A stretch of DNA of 64,000 nt from Pseudomonas sp. A-RE-19. Lineage in GTDB: Bacteria; Pseudomonadota; Gammaproteobacteria; Pseudomonadales; Pseudomonadaceae. The notes under the pieces were generated by a model. The model saw only the letters and a list, made by a program, of their open reading frames with translations. It did not search any database and was not told the origin of the DNA. Shown here piece by piece: positions 23,264 to 31,921 of this stretch (position 1 is the stretch's first letter; every line of letters begins with the position of its first letter). A program made the position numbers and the translations under genes. The stretch lies in NCBI RefSeq assembly GCF_019956555.1, contig NZ_JAHBDQ010000024.1, forward strand, positions 26,808-90,807, in the 5' to 3' direction.

Positions 23264-25120
23264 ATGCTCACCGATTTCAAAGTCCGTCAGGCCAAAGCCA
23301 CTGGAAAAAACTACACGCTCAGCGATTCCGACGGGCTCTCTCTGTTCGTCTCGCGTGGTGGTTCCAAGCTGTGGCACTTTCGCTACTCATGGCTCGGAAA
23401 GCGAACCCGCTTCTCGCTGGGCAGTTATCCCGAACTTTCGTTGAAAGACGCCCGCGAATTGCGCGATCAGGCTCGGGCGATGGTAGCCAAACACATCAAT
23501 CCTCGTATTGAACGCAAGCAGAAACTCAACGCCATCAAGATGGAAGGTGAAAACACCTTCATGACGGTCTACGAGAAGTGGCTGAACCACCGCAGTCTAA
23601 CCCTCGAAGAGGGACGCCAGACTTCGCTCTCGATCATCCCTCGGGTTTTCAAAAAGGACGTTTTCCCCCAGCTCAAGCGCCTGTCCATCTACGAAATCAC
23701 TCGGCCGATGCTGTTGGAAGTCATCGGACGCGTCGAAAAACGCGGGGCACTGTCGGTCGCCGAAAAACTGCGCTCATGGTTAAAGCAGCTGTTCGACTAT
23801 GCAATGGTCATGATTCAGGGAATGGAGAATCACCCGGCTACTGACCTGCACGTTGTAGCCGTCCCCCTGCCGCCTGTTGAGCACAATCCGTTTCTGCGCA
23901 TGACCGAGCTACCGCCCTTCCTGCAGACCCTGCGCAAGTATCAAGGCCGGCGCACAACTCAGCTGGCGATTCGACTGTTGTTGCTGACAGGTGTGCGCAC
24001 CGGTGAGCTGCGCCTCGCCACGCCAGATCAGTTCGATCTGGATCGAGGGCTATGGCTTATCCCGGTAGCCTCGCTGAAGCAGCGCAAGATGCTCACCGCC
24101 AAGAAACGCAAGCGCGCCACTGATGTTCCGCCCTATATCGTTCCGCTTTGCGTACAAGCATTGGAAATCGTTCGCTACATGCTTGGAAGGGTCAAGACAG
24201 CGCAGATCTACCTGTTTCCCGGCGTCACGCGAATCAGTAACCGCATGAGCGAGAACACCGTCAATACCGCCCTCAAGCGCCTGGGCTACGATGGCCGGCT
24301 CACCGCACACGGCATCCGCGCCACAATGTCGACCGCGCTCAACGAACTGGGTTATCCGAAAGTTTGGGTTGATGCGCAGTTGTCGCACTCTGATCCCAAC
24401 CGCATCAGCGCCACCTACAACCACGCCGAGTACGTCGAACAGCGCAGGTTGATGATTCAGGATTGGGCCGACCGACTGGATCTGTTCGAACAAGGTCAAG
24501 TCCAGGCCGCCAGCACCCATTTGACCATCCATTTGCAAGGCGTTCCGACAATTACGGGCCAACACTTCCCTGCCCTTCCAGCCCCAAGCCAGCATGTCCC
24601 CACCATGCTGGTGACGTCCCCCGAGCAGAACCCGCCAGCAACAATGCCGCTGAGCCATCGACTGTCCTCTGTAGAGATGCCCCACTACGCCAAACCCACA
24701 TTGCCGAAAATCCAACGAGATCGCTTGGAGCTCATGGAGATTTTTGAGGGACCCGAAAACGTGGTCGTGGCCGATTACGCGAAGCTCGCAGGAAAATCTC
24801 GCCGATGGATCACTTACGAGATACAAGCGGGCAACTTGCTGGCGATCCAGTTGGGCAACAAAGGACAACGCGTGCCGGTGTGGCAACTTGAGCCTTTGAA
24901 GCGGCAACTGGTTCAAACGGTCCTGCGACAGACACCCCGCGGAGTGGATGCCTGGGACATCTACCATGCACTGCATCGCCCGAATAAATCTCTGGGAGGG
25001 AGATCATCTCTGGATGCCGTGACGCCACAAAATATGAAAGAGATTGCCAGCCGGTTGGTAGCTCGGTGCGATGCATCGCTGTCGGCGAATGACCATCGAC
25101 CACGACCGTACGAAGGCTGA
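23264..25120 (+). CDS. Tyrosine-type site-specific integrase with C-terminal extension
   Basis: Integrase of 618 residues, about 200 longer than usual P4-type integrases. N-terminal DUF4102 arm-binding domain (about 4-90), core-binding domain (about 95-200), catalytic domain (about 215-400) with Arg in LTGVRTGELRLA (near 246), HGIRAT (His near 349, Arg two further) and nucleophile Tyr near 385 in SATYNHAEY. After a Pro/Thr-rich linker (about 420-480) the C-terminus (485-618) carries a possible helix-turn-helix (VADYAKLAGKSRRWI) and a segment HRPNKSLGGRSSLDAV that resembles MbcA/ParS antitoxin domains. Lies next to attL and should catalyse integration into tRNA-Gly. Confidence 0.92.
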   Translation: MLTDFKVRQAKATGKNYTLSDSDGLSLFVSRGGSKLWHFRYSWLGKRTRFSLGSYPELSLKDARELRDQARAMVAKHINPRIERKQKLNAIKMEGENTFMTVYEKWLNHRSLTLEEGRQTSLSIIPRVFKKDVFPQLKRLSIYEITRPMLLEVIGRVEKRGALSVAEKLRSWLKQLFDYAMVMIQGMENHPATDLHVVAVPLPPVEHNPFLRMTELPPFLQTLRKYQGRRTTQLAIRLLLLTGVRTGELRLATPDQFDLDRGLWLIPVASLKQRKMLTAKKRKRATDVPPYIVPLCVQALEIVRYMLGRVKTAQIYLFPGVTRISNRMSENTVNTALKRLGYDGRLTAHGIRATMSTALNELGYPKVWVDAQLSHSDPNRISATYNHAEYVEQRRLMIQDWADRLDLFEQGQVQAASTHLTIHLQGVPTITGQHFPALPAPSQHVPTMLVTSPEQNPPATMPLSHRLSSVEMPHYAKPTLPKIQRDRLELMEIFEGPENVVVADYAKLAGKSRRWITYEIQAGNLLAIQLGNKGQRVPVWQLEPLKRQLVQTVLRQTPRGVDAWDIYHALHRPNKSLGGRSSLDAVTPQNMKEIASRLVARCDASLSANDHRPRPYEG

Positions 25121-25226
25121 ACAAATAAGGTTGTGCTGCTGATCGGGTTGTTGGCTGTCCGGCTGAGTGAACCGCGATGAGATGTAGGGGAACGGGCCAT
25201 CGTGCCCCATACCTCGGAGACATCTC

Positions 25227-26387
25227 ATGGCACACCAACACACCCACCAGAACTCGCAAGATCAAGATGCACCGTGCACCACGAGACATACGCTCACGCT
25301 CGATATCCGCCTCACACCCGTGGACCGTCATTGCTGGCAAGTTATGCGCATGCTGCGCTCCGCGGGAGGCCTCTACCCACTGGCGGGAATGGGGCAGTTG
25401 CGCAGCTACCTCACGTGCACCCCTTTAGCAAAGCGCGCCGGGTTCGACACAGCTTGGCGCGCGGTTGCCGTGCTGCGCCTCACGGGCTGGATCAGCCTGG
25501 TGGGGCAGCATTGCGACCCCATGACTGGCAATGTTCTCAACGCGCTGTATCAGGTCAACGAGAGTGCGCTCAACTTCCAGGAGGCCTGTGCTCTTGACCC
25601 TAGCCTGCCAGAGCTTTTACAGACCTGCACCGGCCACAAAAACAGCCATCTCGATCGTCTTTCCAAGCACATCCTGGCAACGCTTGAGCAAACGTCCAAA
25701 GCCGCCCCCGTTTCTACCGAGGTGCAATGTAACGAAGACGATGATCCGCCACCCTCGACGCCATCGAAAAAACGCCCTCCTGCAAACCAAACACCCGTAT
25801 CCAACAATTCCATGAGTAGCGCGACCGTCACGCAGCAGACCAAACAAGCCCCTCAAATGCCTCCTAAGCCAGACAGTACGTATAAGACGTATTTGTATAA
25901 AAAAGAACGTACGTACCGCGCGCGCACGTGTGAGGAAAGCGACTCACCATCGGCGTCAATGGCATTGCCAGCATGCCTGAACAACGCCAAAGCCGATCAG
26001 CAAAGAGACGTGCTAGCAGCCTTGAGGCGATTGCCGTCACAACATCGCCAGGATGTGCTGGACGAACTGCAGGCACGCAGTCAGGGCGGCACGGTGCGTA
26101 ATGTCGTCGCCTATTTCTTCGCCTTGGTGAAGCGCGTATTGGCAGGCGAGTTTCGCTTGTGGGCAGGTCGCAAAAAGGCGCAACCCGCTAACGAACCTGA
26201 AGCGATTCGGCCCGCGTCTCCTTTGCGCGCAGAGGTCTGCGAGAAGCCGCCCGTGGAACCGGCATGGCGCGAAATTGGCCGGCCGCACATCGCTAACATG
26301 CGCAAGATCTTGGCGGGTCCGACGAACGCTGGAGAGCTGGCTACGAAGATGATGGAAGCTAAGGGATGGCGGGCCTGTCCTGCCTAG
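25227..26387 (+). CDS. STY4528-like island protein (putative replication-associated)
   Basis: 386 residues. The N-terminal part (about 30-125) is a conserved winged-helix-like region (DIRLTPVDRHCWQVMRML ... AVLRLTGWISLVGQHCDPM), recalling the STY4528 family proteins found next to P4-type integrases in genomic islands and integrative elements. The middle (150-240) is a low-complexity Pro/Thr/Lys linker, and the C-terminus has a basic domain. ATG 25227 has CGGAGAC 9 bases upstream. Thought to act in island replication or excision; this rests on family context and my recognition is moderate. Confidence 0.6.
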   Translation: MAHQHTHQNSQDQDAPCTTRHTLTLDIRLTPVDRHCWQVMRMLRSAGGLYPLAGMGQLRSYLTCTPLAKRAGFDTAWRAVAVLRLTGWISLVGQHCDPMTGNVLNALYQVNESALNFQEACALDPSLPELLQTCTGHKNSHLDRLSKHILATLEQTSKAAPVSTEVQCNEDDDPPPSTPSKKRPPANQTPVSNNSMSSATVTQQTKQAPQMPPKPDSTYKTYLYKKERTYRARTCEESDSPSASMALPACLNNAKADQQRDVLAALRRLPSQHRQDVLDELQARSQGGTVRNVVAYFFALVKRVLAGEFRLWAGRKKAQPANEPEAIRPASPLRAEVCEKPPVEPAWREIGRPHIANMRKILAGPTNAGELATKMMEAKGWRACPA

Positions 26388-26663
26388 CGAGGCGCGTCTT
26401 TTAAACAGGGCGAACACTTGCTAATGCTTCAAGAGAAAATTAACACCAACATCGCCCCATAGAGCCGACTACCCAGCCAAAACACAGAAGACCGTCAGTT
26501 GATTCCTCAATGACTTGTCAGAAGTAAACATGCTTGGAATTGCGCGTTTAAAAACACCCGCTGTTACCTCAAATAGCCTACGAAACCTTGTGCCAATGCC
26601 TACGACTGAGACAGAATCCGCCGGCTTGTACGGCTATGGGGCGGCCTATATCGTTTTACCTGT
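26388..26663. other. Island spacer, no gene recognised
   Basis: About 275 bp after the STY4528-like gene. Short frames only; AT-richer than the flanking chromosome. Nothing further can be supported. Confidence 0.4.
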
Positions 26664-26890
26664 CACTGAAAAACAGTGATCGGGTTTGGTAGCCCGTCTG
26701 TAATAGCCGTATGGCAACACCTTATGCAGTCTCTATTTTTGGGGACTCAGCTTTATATGGTGGTCATGCGTGGGGCTCCTTTGCGAGCGCCGGGTTTCCT
26801 ATTGCAGCCGGTCTACCAACCCGCGTATGGCCGCCACCCTCGTTTGGTAGCGAGAGTGATGGCTCCTTAAAATCTGCAGTAGGAGTTCAT
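26664..26890 (+). ncRNA. Structured leader upstream of DUF6124 genes
   Basis: Rich in complementary blocks: hairpin CACTGAAAAACAGTG at about 26665-26679; GGGTTTGGTAG (about 26683-26693) nearly complementary to CTACCAACCC (about 26815-26824); hairpins GGCTCC-TTTGC-GAGCGCC and CTCG-TTTGGTAG-CGAG further on. Any reading frame here is poor and the DUF6124 ribosome site follows at once. Similar leaders precede DUF3077/DUF6124 genes and P4-like islands; a regulatory or immunity RNA is inferred. Confidence 0.5.
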
Positions 26891-26892
26891 CT

Positions 26893-27258
26893 ATGTTCAA
26901 AGTTACGCCCAACCCACCGGATACCGATCCGATCCCCTATGACGCTGCTCTTGAAGCCCAGAATATAAAAACGGCGAAAGACCGTGCGATCAACTTCTAC
27001 CTCACCCCTGGGGCACAGAAGACGTCTACACCTTCGCGTAAGCCCGGCAGAATCTTTCTCGTCGATCCCACCGTTGATGATGAAACGCTGCTCGTCGAGG
27101 CCTGCGAATCGCTGTCGTCCGCCAGTGACATGGCGCGCGATATCGCCGGTTCTGCGGACGACTCACAGCGCAAAGCGATGCTGATGCTGCAACAGGTGAT
27201 CATGTTGAGTGAGCTAGTGGTTAATCGCGTTCTGGATAACTACCGCGTCCCGCGTTAG
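26893..27258 (+). CDS. DUF6124 family protein, copy 1
   Basis: Small acidic protein of 121 residues, a pseudomonad family usually starting MFKVTPNPP. Visible pattern: N-terminal Pro/Asp region, AKDRAINFYL near 35, a short Pro/Lys linker and a C-terminal helical half (LLVEACESLSSASDMA ... AMLMLQQVIMLSELVVN). TAGGAG ribosome site 8 bases before the ATG. Paralogous to the gene at 27369. Function unknown; the family is frequently linked to mobile regions. Confidence 0.75.
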   Translation: MFKVTPNPPDTDPIPYDAALEAQNIKTAKDRAINFYLTPGAQKTSTPSRKPGRIFLVDPTVDDETLLVEACESLSSASDMARDIAGSADDSQRKAMLMLQQVIMLSELVVNRVLDNYRVPR

Positions 27259-27271
27259 TTGCCAGACAGTT

Positions 27272-27298
27272 GAGTGAGGGGGGCTTGCCCCACTCACT
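27272..27298 (+). terminator. Hairpin after DUF6124 copy 1
   Basis: Stem GAGTG...GGGGC / GCCCC...CACTC with a TT loop just after the stop codon. No T run follows, so termination may be partial. Confidence 0.4.
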
Positions 27299-27368
27299 GC
27301 GCAGAAGCCGTTAACGGTCGCGACCGTGACGCTTCAATCCTTCTGGCTCTTACTCGGAGTTTCAGCTG

Positions 27369-27728
27369 ATGCCCAAGATACCTGAACCACCAGTCACAGA
27401 CCCGACCTCCCCGTACGAATCGATCAATTCGAAGAAGCTCAACGACGCGGCTAACCGCGCCCTCGATCACTACCTCAATCCGGCGGCTTTAATCATGGCC
27501 AGTACCAATAAACCCGAGCCGATGTATTTGGCTAACCCGGTGTACGACACCGAATCACTGCTGGCCAACGCCTGCGAAACACTGGGTTGCGCATCCATCA
27601 TGCTCAACAATTTCGCCGCGTCACTCGACACCTCACACCGCAAAACCGCTATTGGCATTGCGCAGCTGATCATGTTGGGGGAGTTGGCGGTTAACCAGGC
27701 GTTGGATAACGTCGAGCTAAAAGAGTAG
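27369..27728 (+). CDS. DUF6124 family protein, copy 2
   Basis: 119 residues, paralogue of the preceding gene: DAANRALDHYLNP (about 27-39) aligns with AKDRAINFYLTP, and LLANACETLGCASIMLNNFA with LLVEACESLSSASDMARDIA. The second half ends IAQLIMLGELAVNQALDN. ATG has a CGGAG site 10 bases upstream. Tandem copies diverged to roughly a third identity, so the duplication is old. Function unknown. Confidence 0.75.
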   Translation: MPKIPEPPVTDPTSPYESINSKKLNDAANRALDHYLNPAALIMASTNKPEPMYLANPVYDTESLLANACETLGCASIMLNNFAASLDTSHRKTAIGIAQLIMLGELAVNQALDNVELKE

Positions 27729-27766
27729 TTGTCGCATCCGTCTGCGGGAATGCTCTGCAGTGAGAT

Positions 27767-27802
27767 AAAAGGCGATCAGCTCGCGTAGCTGACCGCCTTT
27801 TA
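27767..27802 (+). terminator. Intrinsic terminator after DUF6124 copy 2
   Basis: AAAAGGCG-ATCAGCT / AGCTGA-CCGCCTTTT stem with T run, 38 bases after the stop. Confidence 0.8.
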
Positions 27803-28641
27803 ATTATCAAGAAAGGGGTTCGGAATAGCGCCATACAGCGTCAAAGTCTTTAGAGTCGCGCCATCCCCACTCTGTCCACGAAAGATCCGCTTTGCACACA
27901 AGCTGCCTGGGCAGGCGTGGCATGGGGACCATGCCGCTTCTGCGCAGGCAGCCGACAAGGCCGAAGGCCGCGTCAGTGCCCCAAGCCGCGGGCAAATACC
28001 TACCTGACACAGCGCCCATAGCTGTCGCCCGGCACGGATGTCTGAGATAGGCCGTCACTGCAAGCCGCAGTGACGGCCCCACGCACGCCCCCAACAATAC
28101 GGGCAACCGTAAGATCCCATTGGGTGCGACGTACATGATGATGGTCGCCTTACACTCACCTGGTAACGCCAACGACGACAGGCATCGTGTGTCGTCATCC
28201 CAACAGCGCAGGACCCTGCAAGCGGCTGATCCACCCGAAAGGATGGATGGGTCCCATCCCAGGTATGCCAGGCTCCCTCAGCATACCGACCCCTACCCAT
28301 GGGGCGGAGCCAACTTTGTCTCTCGGATTCACTCCTCTATGCGCCGCTGGCGCTCTGTCCCAAGTGGCGGTCCTGTGTGCAATGCACAGGACTGCCGCAA
28401 CCTGCCCAATCCCACTCACTTAATTGGAGAACTCATCGACGCTATAAGCCCGTTCATCTCGCACGAACTCCGTTCGGCCTTCCAGCAGGAAGCAAGACGG
28501 ACGCCTCATTCGAGACACTGGTGTCTCCTGAACACCACGCCCTTGCCCTCACGGGATCTCGCCTAGCGAGTTGGCATCAACACTAACCAATGAAACTCAG
28601 GACAACGCAACAAGCATCGGCTAATGCCCCGATGGTGGAAT
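27803..28641. other. 840-bp unassigned island segment
   Basis: No convincing gene. Several open frames exist on both strands (for example minus 27807-28172 and plus 28120-28566), but they overlap, are rich in Pro, His, Arg and Cys in the manner of non-coding frames and lack good ribosome sites. Contains short inverted repeats such as GGGTCCCATCCC near 28250. May be a decayed gene or the regulatory region of the recombinase gene that follows. Confidence 0.4.
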
Positions 28642-29505
28642 ATGGACGACTTGACCTACACCCTGCAGCAGCTTTGCCGGCGAAATCGCGATGGCAGCCA
28701 TACCACACAGGCCGACCGTATGCGCTCACTGGCATTGTCCGCGCGACAACTGCGCGAGGCCGGCTTCCGGCAGATGAGGGCCTCCTCGCTTAAGGGCAAG
28801 CACGCCCTTGCATTGCTGGACTGTTGGCAAAGCGAAGGCCTGTCAACTGGCACCATCAAAAATCGGCTTTCTCATCTTCGGTGGTGGGCCGAGAAGATCG
28901 GCAAGGCCGGCATTCTCCCAGCGGACAATACGCAACTTGGCGTGGCTGACCGGCGCTACATTACGAACATCAACAAAGCCCGGGAACTGGGATCAGGCCT
29001 TGACCAGATTACCGACTCCTACGTGCGCATGAGTCTTCAGCTGCAGTCTGCATTCGGGTTACGTCGGGAGGAAGCGATAAAATTCCAACCTGGGTATGCG
29101 GATCGAGGGGATTACATTCTTCTCAAGGGCTCGTGGACGAAAGGCGGGCGAGAAAGGTCTGTGCCGATTACTACATCGGAACAACGCGAGGTGCTACAAG
29201 CAGCGCATCGCCTGGCGGGAGTCGGATCGTTGATCCCAGCACACAAAAACTACATCCAGCAACGCAACGTCTACGATGGCCAATGCAAGGCGGCGGGTTT
29301 TAGCCATATGCACGGGCTACGTCGCCGGTATGCGCAAAACCGGTATGAGGCTTTGACCGGTTGGAAGGCACCAGCAGCAGGTGGTTTATCAGCCAGGGAA
29401 TTGAGTGCAGCGCAGCGAATTGAAGACGCCCATGCTCGACAGACTATCAGCCGCGAGCTTGGGCACGAGAGGACACAAATCACTGCAACGTATCTTGGCA
29501 GATAG
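28642..29505 (+). CDS. Phage integrase-like protein (Integrase_1/Phage_integr_N type)
   Basis: 287-residue tyrosine recombinase relative. N-terminal SAM-like domain (about 3-95: TLQQLCRRNRDGSHTTQADR ... GTIKNRLSHLRWWAEKIGK) and catalytic domain with FGLRREEAIKF (Arg in the first box), HGLRRRYAQNRY (HxxR-like) and the C-terminal GHERTQITATYLGR with Tyr nucleophile. ATG 28642 is chosen for the GGTGGA 4-5 bases upstream; 28624 is an alternative. A second recombinase inside the island not adjacent to either att site. Confidence 0.82.
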   Translation: MDDLTYTLQQLCRRNRDGSHTTQADRMRSLALSARQLREAGFRQMRASSLKGKHALALLDCWQSEGLSTGTIKNRLSHLRWWAEKIGKAGILPADNTQLGVADRRYITNINKARELGSGLDQITDSYVRMSLQLQSAFGLRREEAIKFQPGYADRGDYILLKGSWTKGGRERSVPITTSEQREVLQAAHRLAGVGSLIPAHKNYIQQRNVYDGQCKAAGFSHMHGLRRRYAQNRYEALTGWKAPAAGGLSARELSAAQRIEDAHARQTISRELGHERTQITATYLGR

Positions 29506-29563
29506 TTCAGGCTGTGAGAGAGACGAATTTCTTGCAATCCCACAAACGCTTCGTGGCAATACC

Positions 29564-29605
29564 CGGTTGAATCCACAGTCGTTAGCTGCTTTTCGCGACA
29601 GGCAG
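29564..29605 (+). repeat. 42-bp degenerate repeat, copy 1
   Basis: CGGTTGAATCCACA followed by about 14 variable bases and TTCGCGACAGGCAG. The reverse complement of 30211-30252 has the same blocks and the same total length. Abuts the MITE at 29611. Confidence 0.55.
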
Positions 29606-29610
29606 CAATC

Positions 29611-29796
29611 GGCCGATTCTGTTGAAAAAGTCGGTTCTTCCAGACCGTCCACATACTGACCGCTGAAAATGCGTTTTTTGCGCGCCGCTACGCGAAATCT
29701 GAGCCCGGAATCCCCTGCTCAATGTAAAGATTTCTATCTCAAGCGCGTACTTTTCTACCGTGGAAACCATGGCCGACTTTTTCAACAGAATCGGCC
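29611..29796. mobile_element. MITE-like element, copy 1
   Basis: 186 bp bounded by a perfect 24-bp terminal inverted repeat beginning GGCCGATTCTGTTGAAAAAG. No coding capacity. Aligns over its whole length with the reverse complement of 33704-33889 (for example GCGCGTACTTTTCT and GTGGAAACCA are shared). Likely a non-autonomous transposon. Confidence 0.75.
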
Positions 29797-29889
29797 AAGA
29801 GCGGCCTTTCAATCCGACGCGCAACTACCGGCCAAGAGTGACCACTCGATCTACTTTTCGGGCACCGTAAAGCCGGGCAAAAACGAGCT

Positions 29890-30135
29890 ATGAATATGAA
29901 GCATGAACTTTGGCTGGAACCCGATGGTTGCCAGACTTTCTGCCTGGCAGGTGTTCACGGTGATGACGCGCGCAATCTTCTTTCAGCAAACTCCAAGCTG
30001 ATCTGGACGGTCGAAGCTGACAGTCACTTCGAAGCGATGACCAAATACTATTCCTTCATGGCATGGGGTGAATACCAGACAGACTTCCCCGAACAAGACC
30101 AAATATCCTACGCAGAGCTGGGATGGGGTGAGTAA
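29890..30135 (+). CDS. Small acidic hypothetical protein
   Basis: 81 residues, MNMKHELWLEPDGCQTF onward, acidic and aromatic-rich (ends YAELGWGE), no membrane helix or signal peptide. GAGC-like weak ribosome site before ATG 29890; ATG 29896 is an alternative. No family recognised; the composition resembles small immunity-type or DUF proteins but nothing specific can be said. Confidence 0.5.
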   Translation: MNMKHELWLEPDGCQTFCLAGVHGDDARNLLSANSKLIWTVEADSHFEAMTKYYSFMAWGEYQTDFPEQDQISYAELGWGE

Positions 30136-30210
30136 CGGGTGCCAAGTGAGAGGATAAGCTGGCCTGCGTTTTGAGCTCCACCCACCGTCCGCATTGGTCT
30201 CTGCCGTTCT

Positions 30211-30252
30211 CTGCCTATCGCGAATGACCGGTTTGGGTTGTGGATTCAACCG
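30211..30252 (-). repeat. 42-bp degenerate repeat, copy 2 (inverted)
   Basis: CTGCCTATCGCGAA ... TGTGGATTCAACCG, the inverse of 29564-29605. The two copies flank MITE 1 and the small acidic gene. Confidence 0.55.
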
Positions 30253-30312
30253 GTCGATGCAACAGATTGGCTAAGGAGCTAACACGTCAATGAATCGATT
30301 GCGCCGGATGGT

Positions 30313-30753
30313 TTACTCGGGAATTCCGGTCACCGTATGCACTACCCGCATTGCACAAGGAGGTCGGGCCCCTTCCGGGTCCAACTGTTCGCATTTCTTC
30401 AGCAGCGGATAGGCATCGGCAAACTTCATGGCCGCCACCTGCTCAGCGTGCTGCTGCGAAACAAAGCAGTGTTCGAACCGATAGGCCGCATACACCTCGG
30501 GCAGCAGAGCCGGATGATCGTAAACCTCGTCGACGATATTGTTTAGCAGCTGGGACATCTGCCCGTTGAGCCCTGGCGACATCCTGGTGAGCAGATCGTT
30601 CTTAGCGACACCCGCGTGTCTAGCCTCGATGACCTGCTTCGATGCCCCGATGGACGCCTGCATCCCCTCTGGGAACGGACAACTAGACGCCCCCAATGCC
30701 GAGACCGAAGCCATACAACTCAGTAAAGTGAAAACAGCGGCCATCCTTGTCAT
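30313..30753 (-). CDS. Secreted hypothetical protein
   Basis: 146 residues with a Sec signal peptide (MTRMAAVFTLLSCMASVSALGA, cut near residue 21-23). The mature part has four cysteines (SSCPFPEG, EHCFVS, KKCEQL, PPCAMR), so two disulfides are possible in the periplasm. GGGAG ribosome site is 5-6 bases before the start on the minus strand. No family recognised. Island cargo. Confidence 0.65.
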   Translation of the reverse strand: MTRMAAVFTLLSCMASVSALGASSCPFPEGMQASIGASKQVIEARHAGVAKNDLLTRMSPGLNGQMSQLLNNIVDEVYDHPALLPEVYAAYRFEHCFVSQQHAEQVAAMKFADAYPLLKKCEQLDPEGARPPCAMRVVHTVTGIPE

Positions 30754-30875
30754 GGAACTCCCTCGTTTAAAGTCGCCATTGTCGAAAAGACGTTGCGGAT
30801 CTTAACCGATGCCAGCTCAGACCGCTGCTATGGGTCGGATAGCGACGGTCAAGCATCGACCGCCACTATGGATGG

Positions 30876-31496
30876 TCAGACTTCCGTTTGTTCCGCCATT
30901 TCCAGGGCATCATCGACCTCGATTCCCAAGTATCTAACGGTGCTTTCAAGCTTCGTGTGCCCAAGCAGAAGCTGGATAGCTCTCAGGTTCTTCGTCCTGC
31001 GATAGATCAACGATGCTTTGGTTCGCCGTAGTGTGTGAGTACCGTACATGGTTGGGTCCAGGCCAATGGCTGTCACCCACGCTTTGACTATTCGAGCGTA
31101 TTGCCTGGTGGAAAGATGGTCTGAAGCGTGCAATCGGGTTGGAAACAAGAAGTCCTCGCTGCGGAGATGCGCCTGATGCATCCACGCCTCCAAAACCGTT
31201 CGAGTTTGCTCAGTGATTTCAAATTGCACTGGGTGCTGAGTTTTCTGCTGCATCACGATGGCACGCGACGATACATGCTCCCCATGGGCGATGTCTCGAA
31301 CTCTCAGCTTGGTTAAATCACTGGCACGCAGTTTGCTGTCGATGGCCAAGTTGAAGAGCGCCAAATCACGTGTCTTCTCCGCGAGCTGGAGTCTGACCCG
31401 AATAGCCCAGATATCTCTGACTCGGAGCGGGGCTTTCTGCCCCACAAGCTTTCCCTTGTTCCAAGGCTGATGGCTGTATCTAGCAATAGTGTTCAT
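30876..31496 (-). CDS. Short tyrosine-type recombinase/integrase
   Basis: 206 residues; catalytic domain complete with Arg57 (DSKLRASDL), HxxR as His154/Arg157 (THTLRRT), His180 (LLGHTKLES) and Tyr189 (VRYLGIEV). It lacks the arm-binding domain and has only a short N-terminus, as in the stand-alone XerC/D-like recombinases common in pseudomonads. Third recombinase gene of the island, opposite in orientation to the other two. Confidence 0.87.
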   Translation of the reverse strand: MNTIARYSHQPWNKGKLVGQKAPLRVRDIWAIRVRLQLAEKTRDLALFNLAIDSKLRASDLTKLRVRDIAHGEHVSSRAIVMQQKTQHPVQFEITEQTRTVLEAWMHQAHLRSEDFLFPTRLHASDHLSTRQYARIVKAWVTAIGLDPTMYGTHTLRRTKASLIYRRTKNLRAIQLLLGHTKLESTVRYLGIEVDDALEMAEQTEV

Positions 31497-31611
31497 GGCT
31501 CGTCCTCCACGTTGAGGGAGGACAAGGGTGAATCAGTCACAACGAGTGATGGTCGCTATCGACCCCAAGCGGACGGTTCGCAGAAAGTGTAAAGCGAATG
31601 TTGCGCGCTTT

Positions 31612-31818
31612 TTACTGGGGCACTAGCTCCGACCACAAAATGCTGCGCCCGATTCCCCTCATTAGCGTTCCGTAGTCTTCAAACTTACCGACGTTGACTT
31701 CCTCTTGGCTTTTCCATGTCGCTTCACACTCCTCGCAGACCCACAGCAAGATATTCGTAGAACGGATACGCATAGCTTGGACTGAACCTTGACCGCACCT
31801 TTTGCACTCAACCGGCAT
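31612..31818 (-). CDS. Small zinc-ribbon-like protein
   Basis: 68 residues with two CxxC knuckles (CKRCG near 4-8 and CEECEATW near 28-35), the usual C4 zinc-ribbon spacing, followed by an acidic tail. Lies 103 bp downstream of the DUF7079-like gene on the same strand. Ribosome site weak. Homologous small proteins are frequent in Pseudomonas accessory regions; no function known. Confidence 0.6.
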   Translation of the reverse strand: MPVECKRCGQGSVQAMRIRSTNILLWVCEECEATWKSQEEVNVGKFEDYGTLMRGIGRSILWSELVPQ

Positions 31819-31921
31819 TCTAATAATCTCGAGTTATTTTCTGACGCAAACCAGGCCGACGTGTCCGCCTTTGGCCGATAGGAGCATGTCGCCACCGGGA
31901 GCATTGATCGTAAGTGGGTTT

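Noticed and set aside
26676..26968. Two short frames in the DUF6124 leader
   Set aside because: They run through the hairpins and overlap the true gene start; better explained as RNA structure, although an Ash-like peptide cannot be excluded.
27807..28172. Minus-strand frame of 121 codons in the island gap
   Set aside because: The C-terminal part looks slightly protein-like, but there is no ribosome site and plus-strand frames overlap it equally; kept as unassigned.
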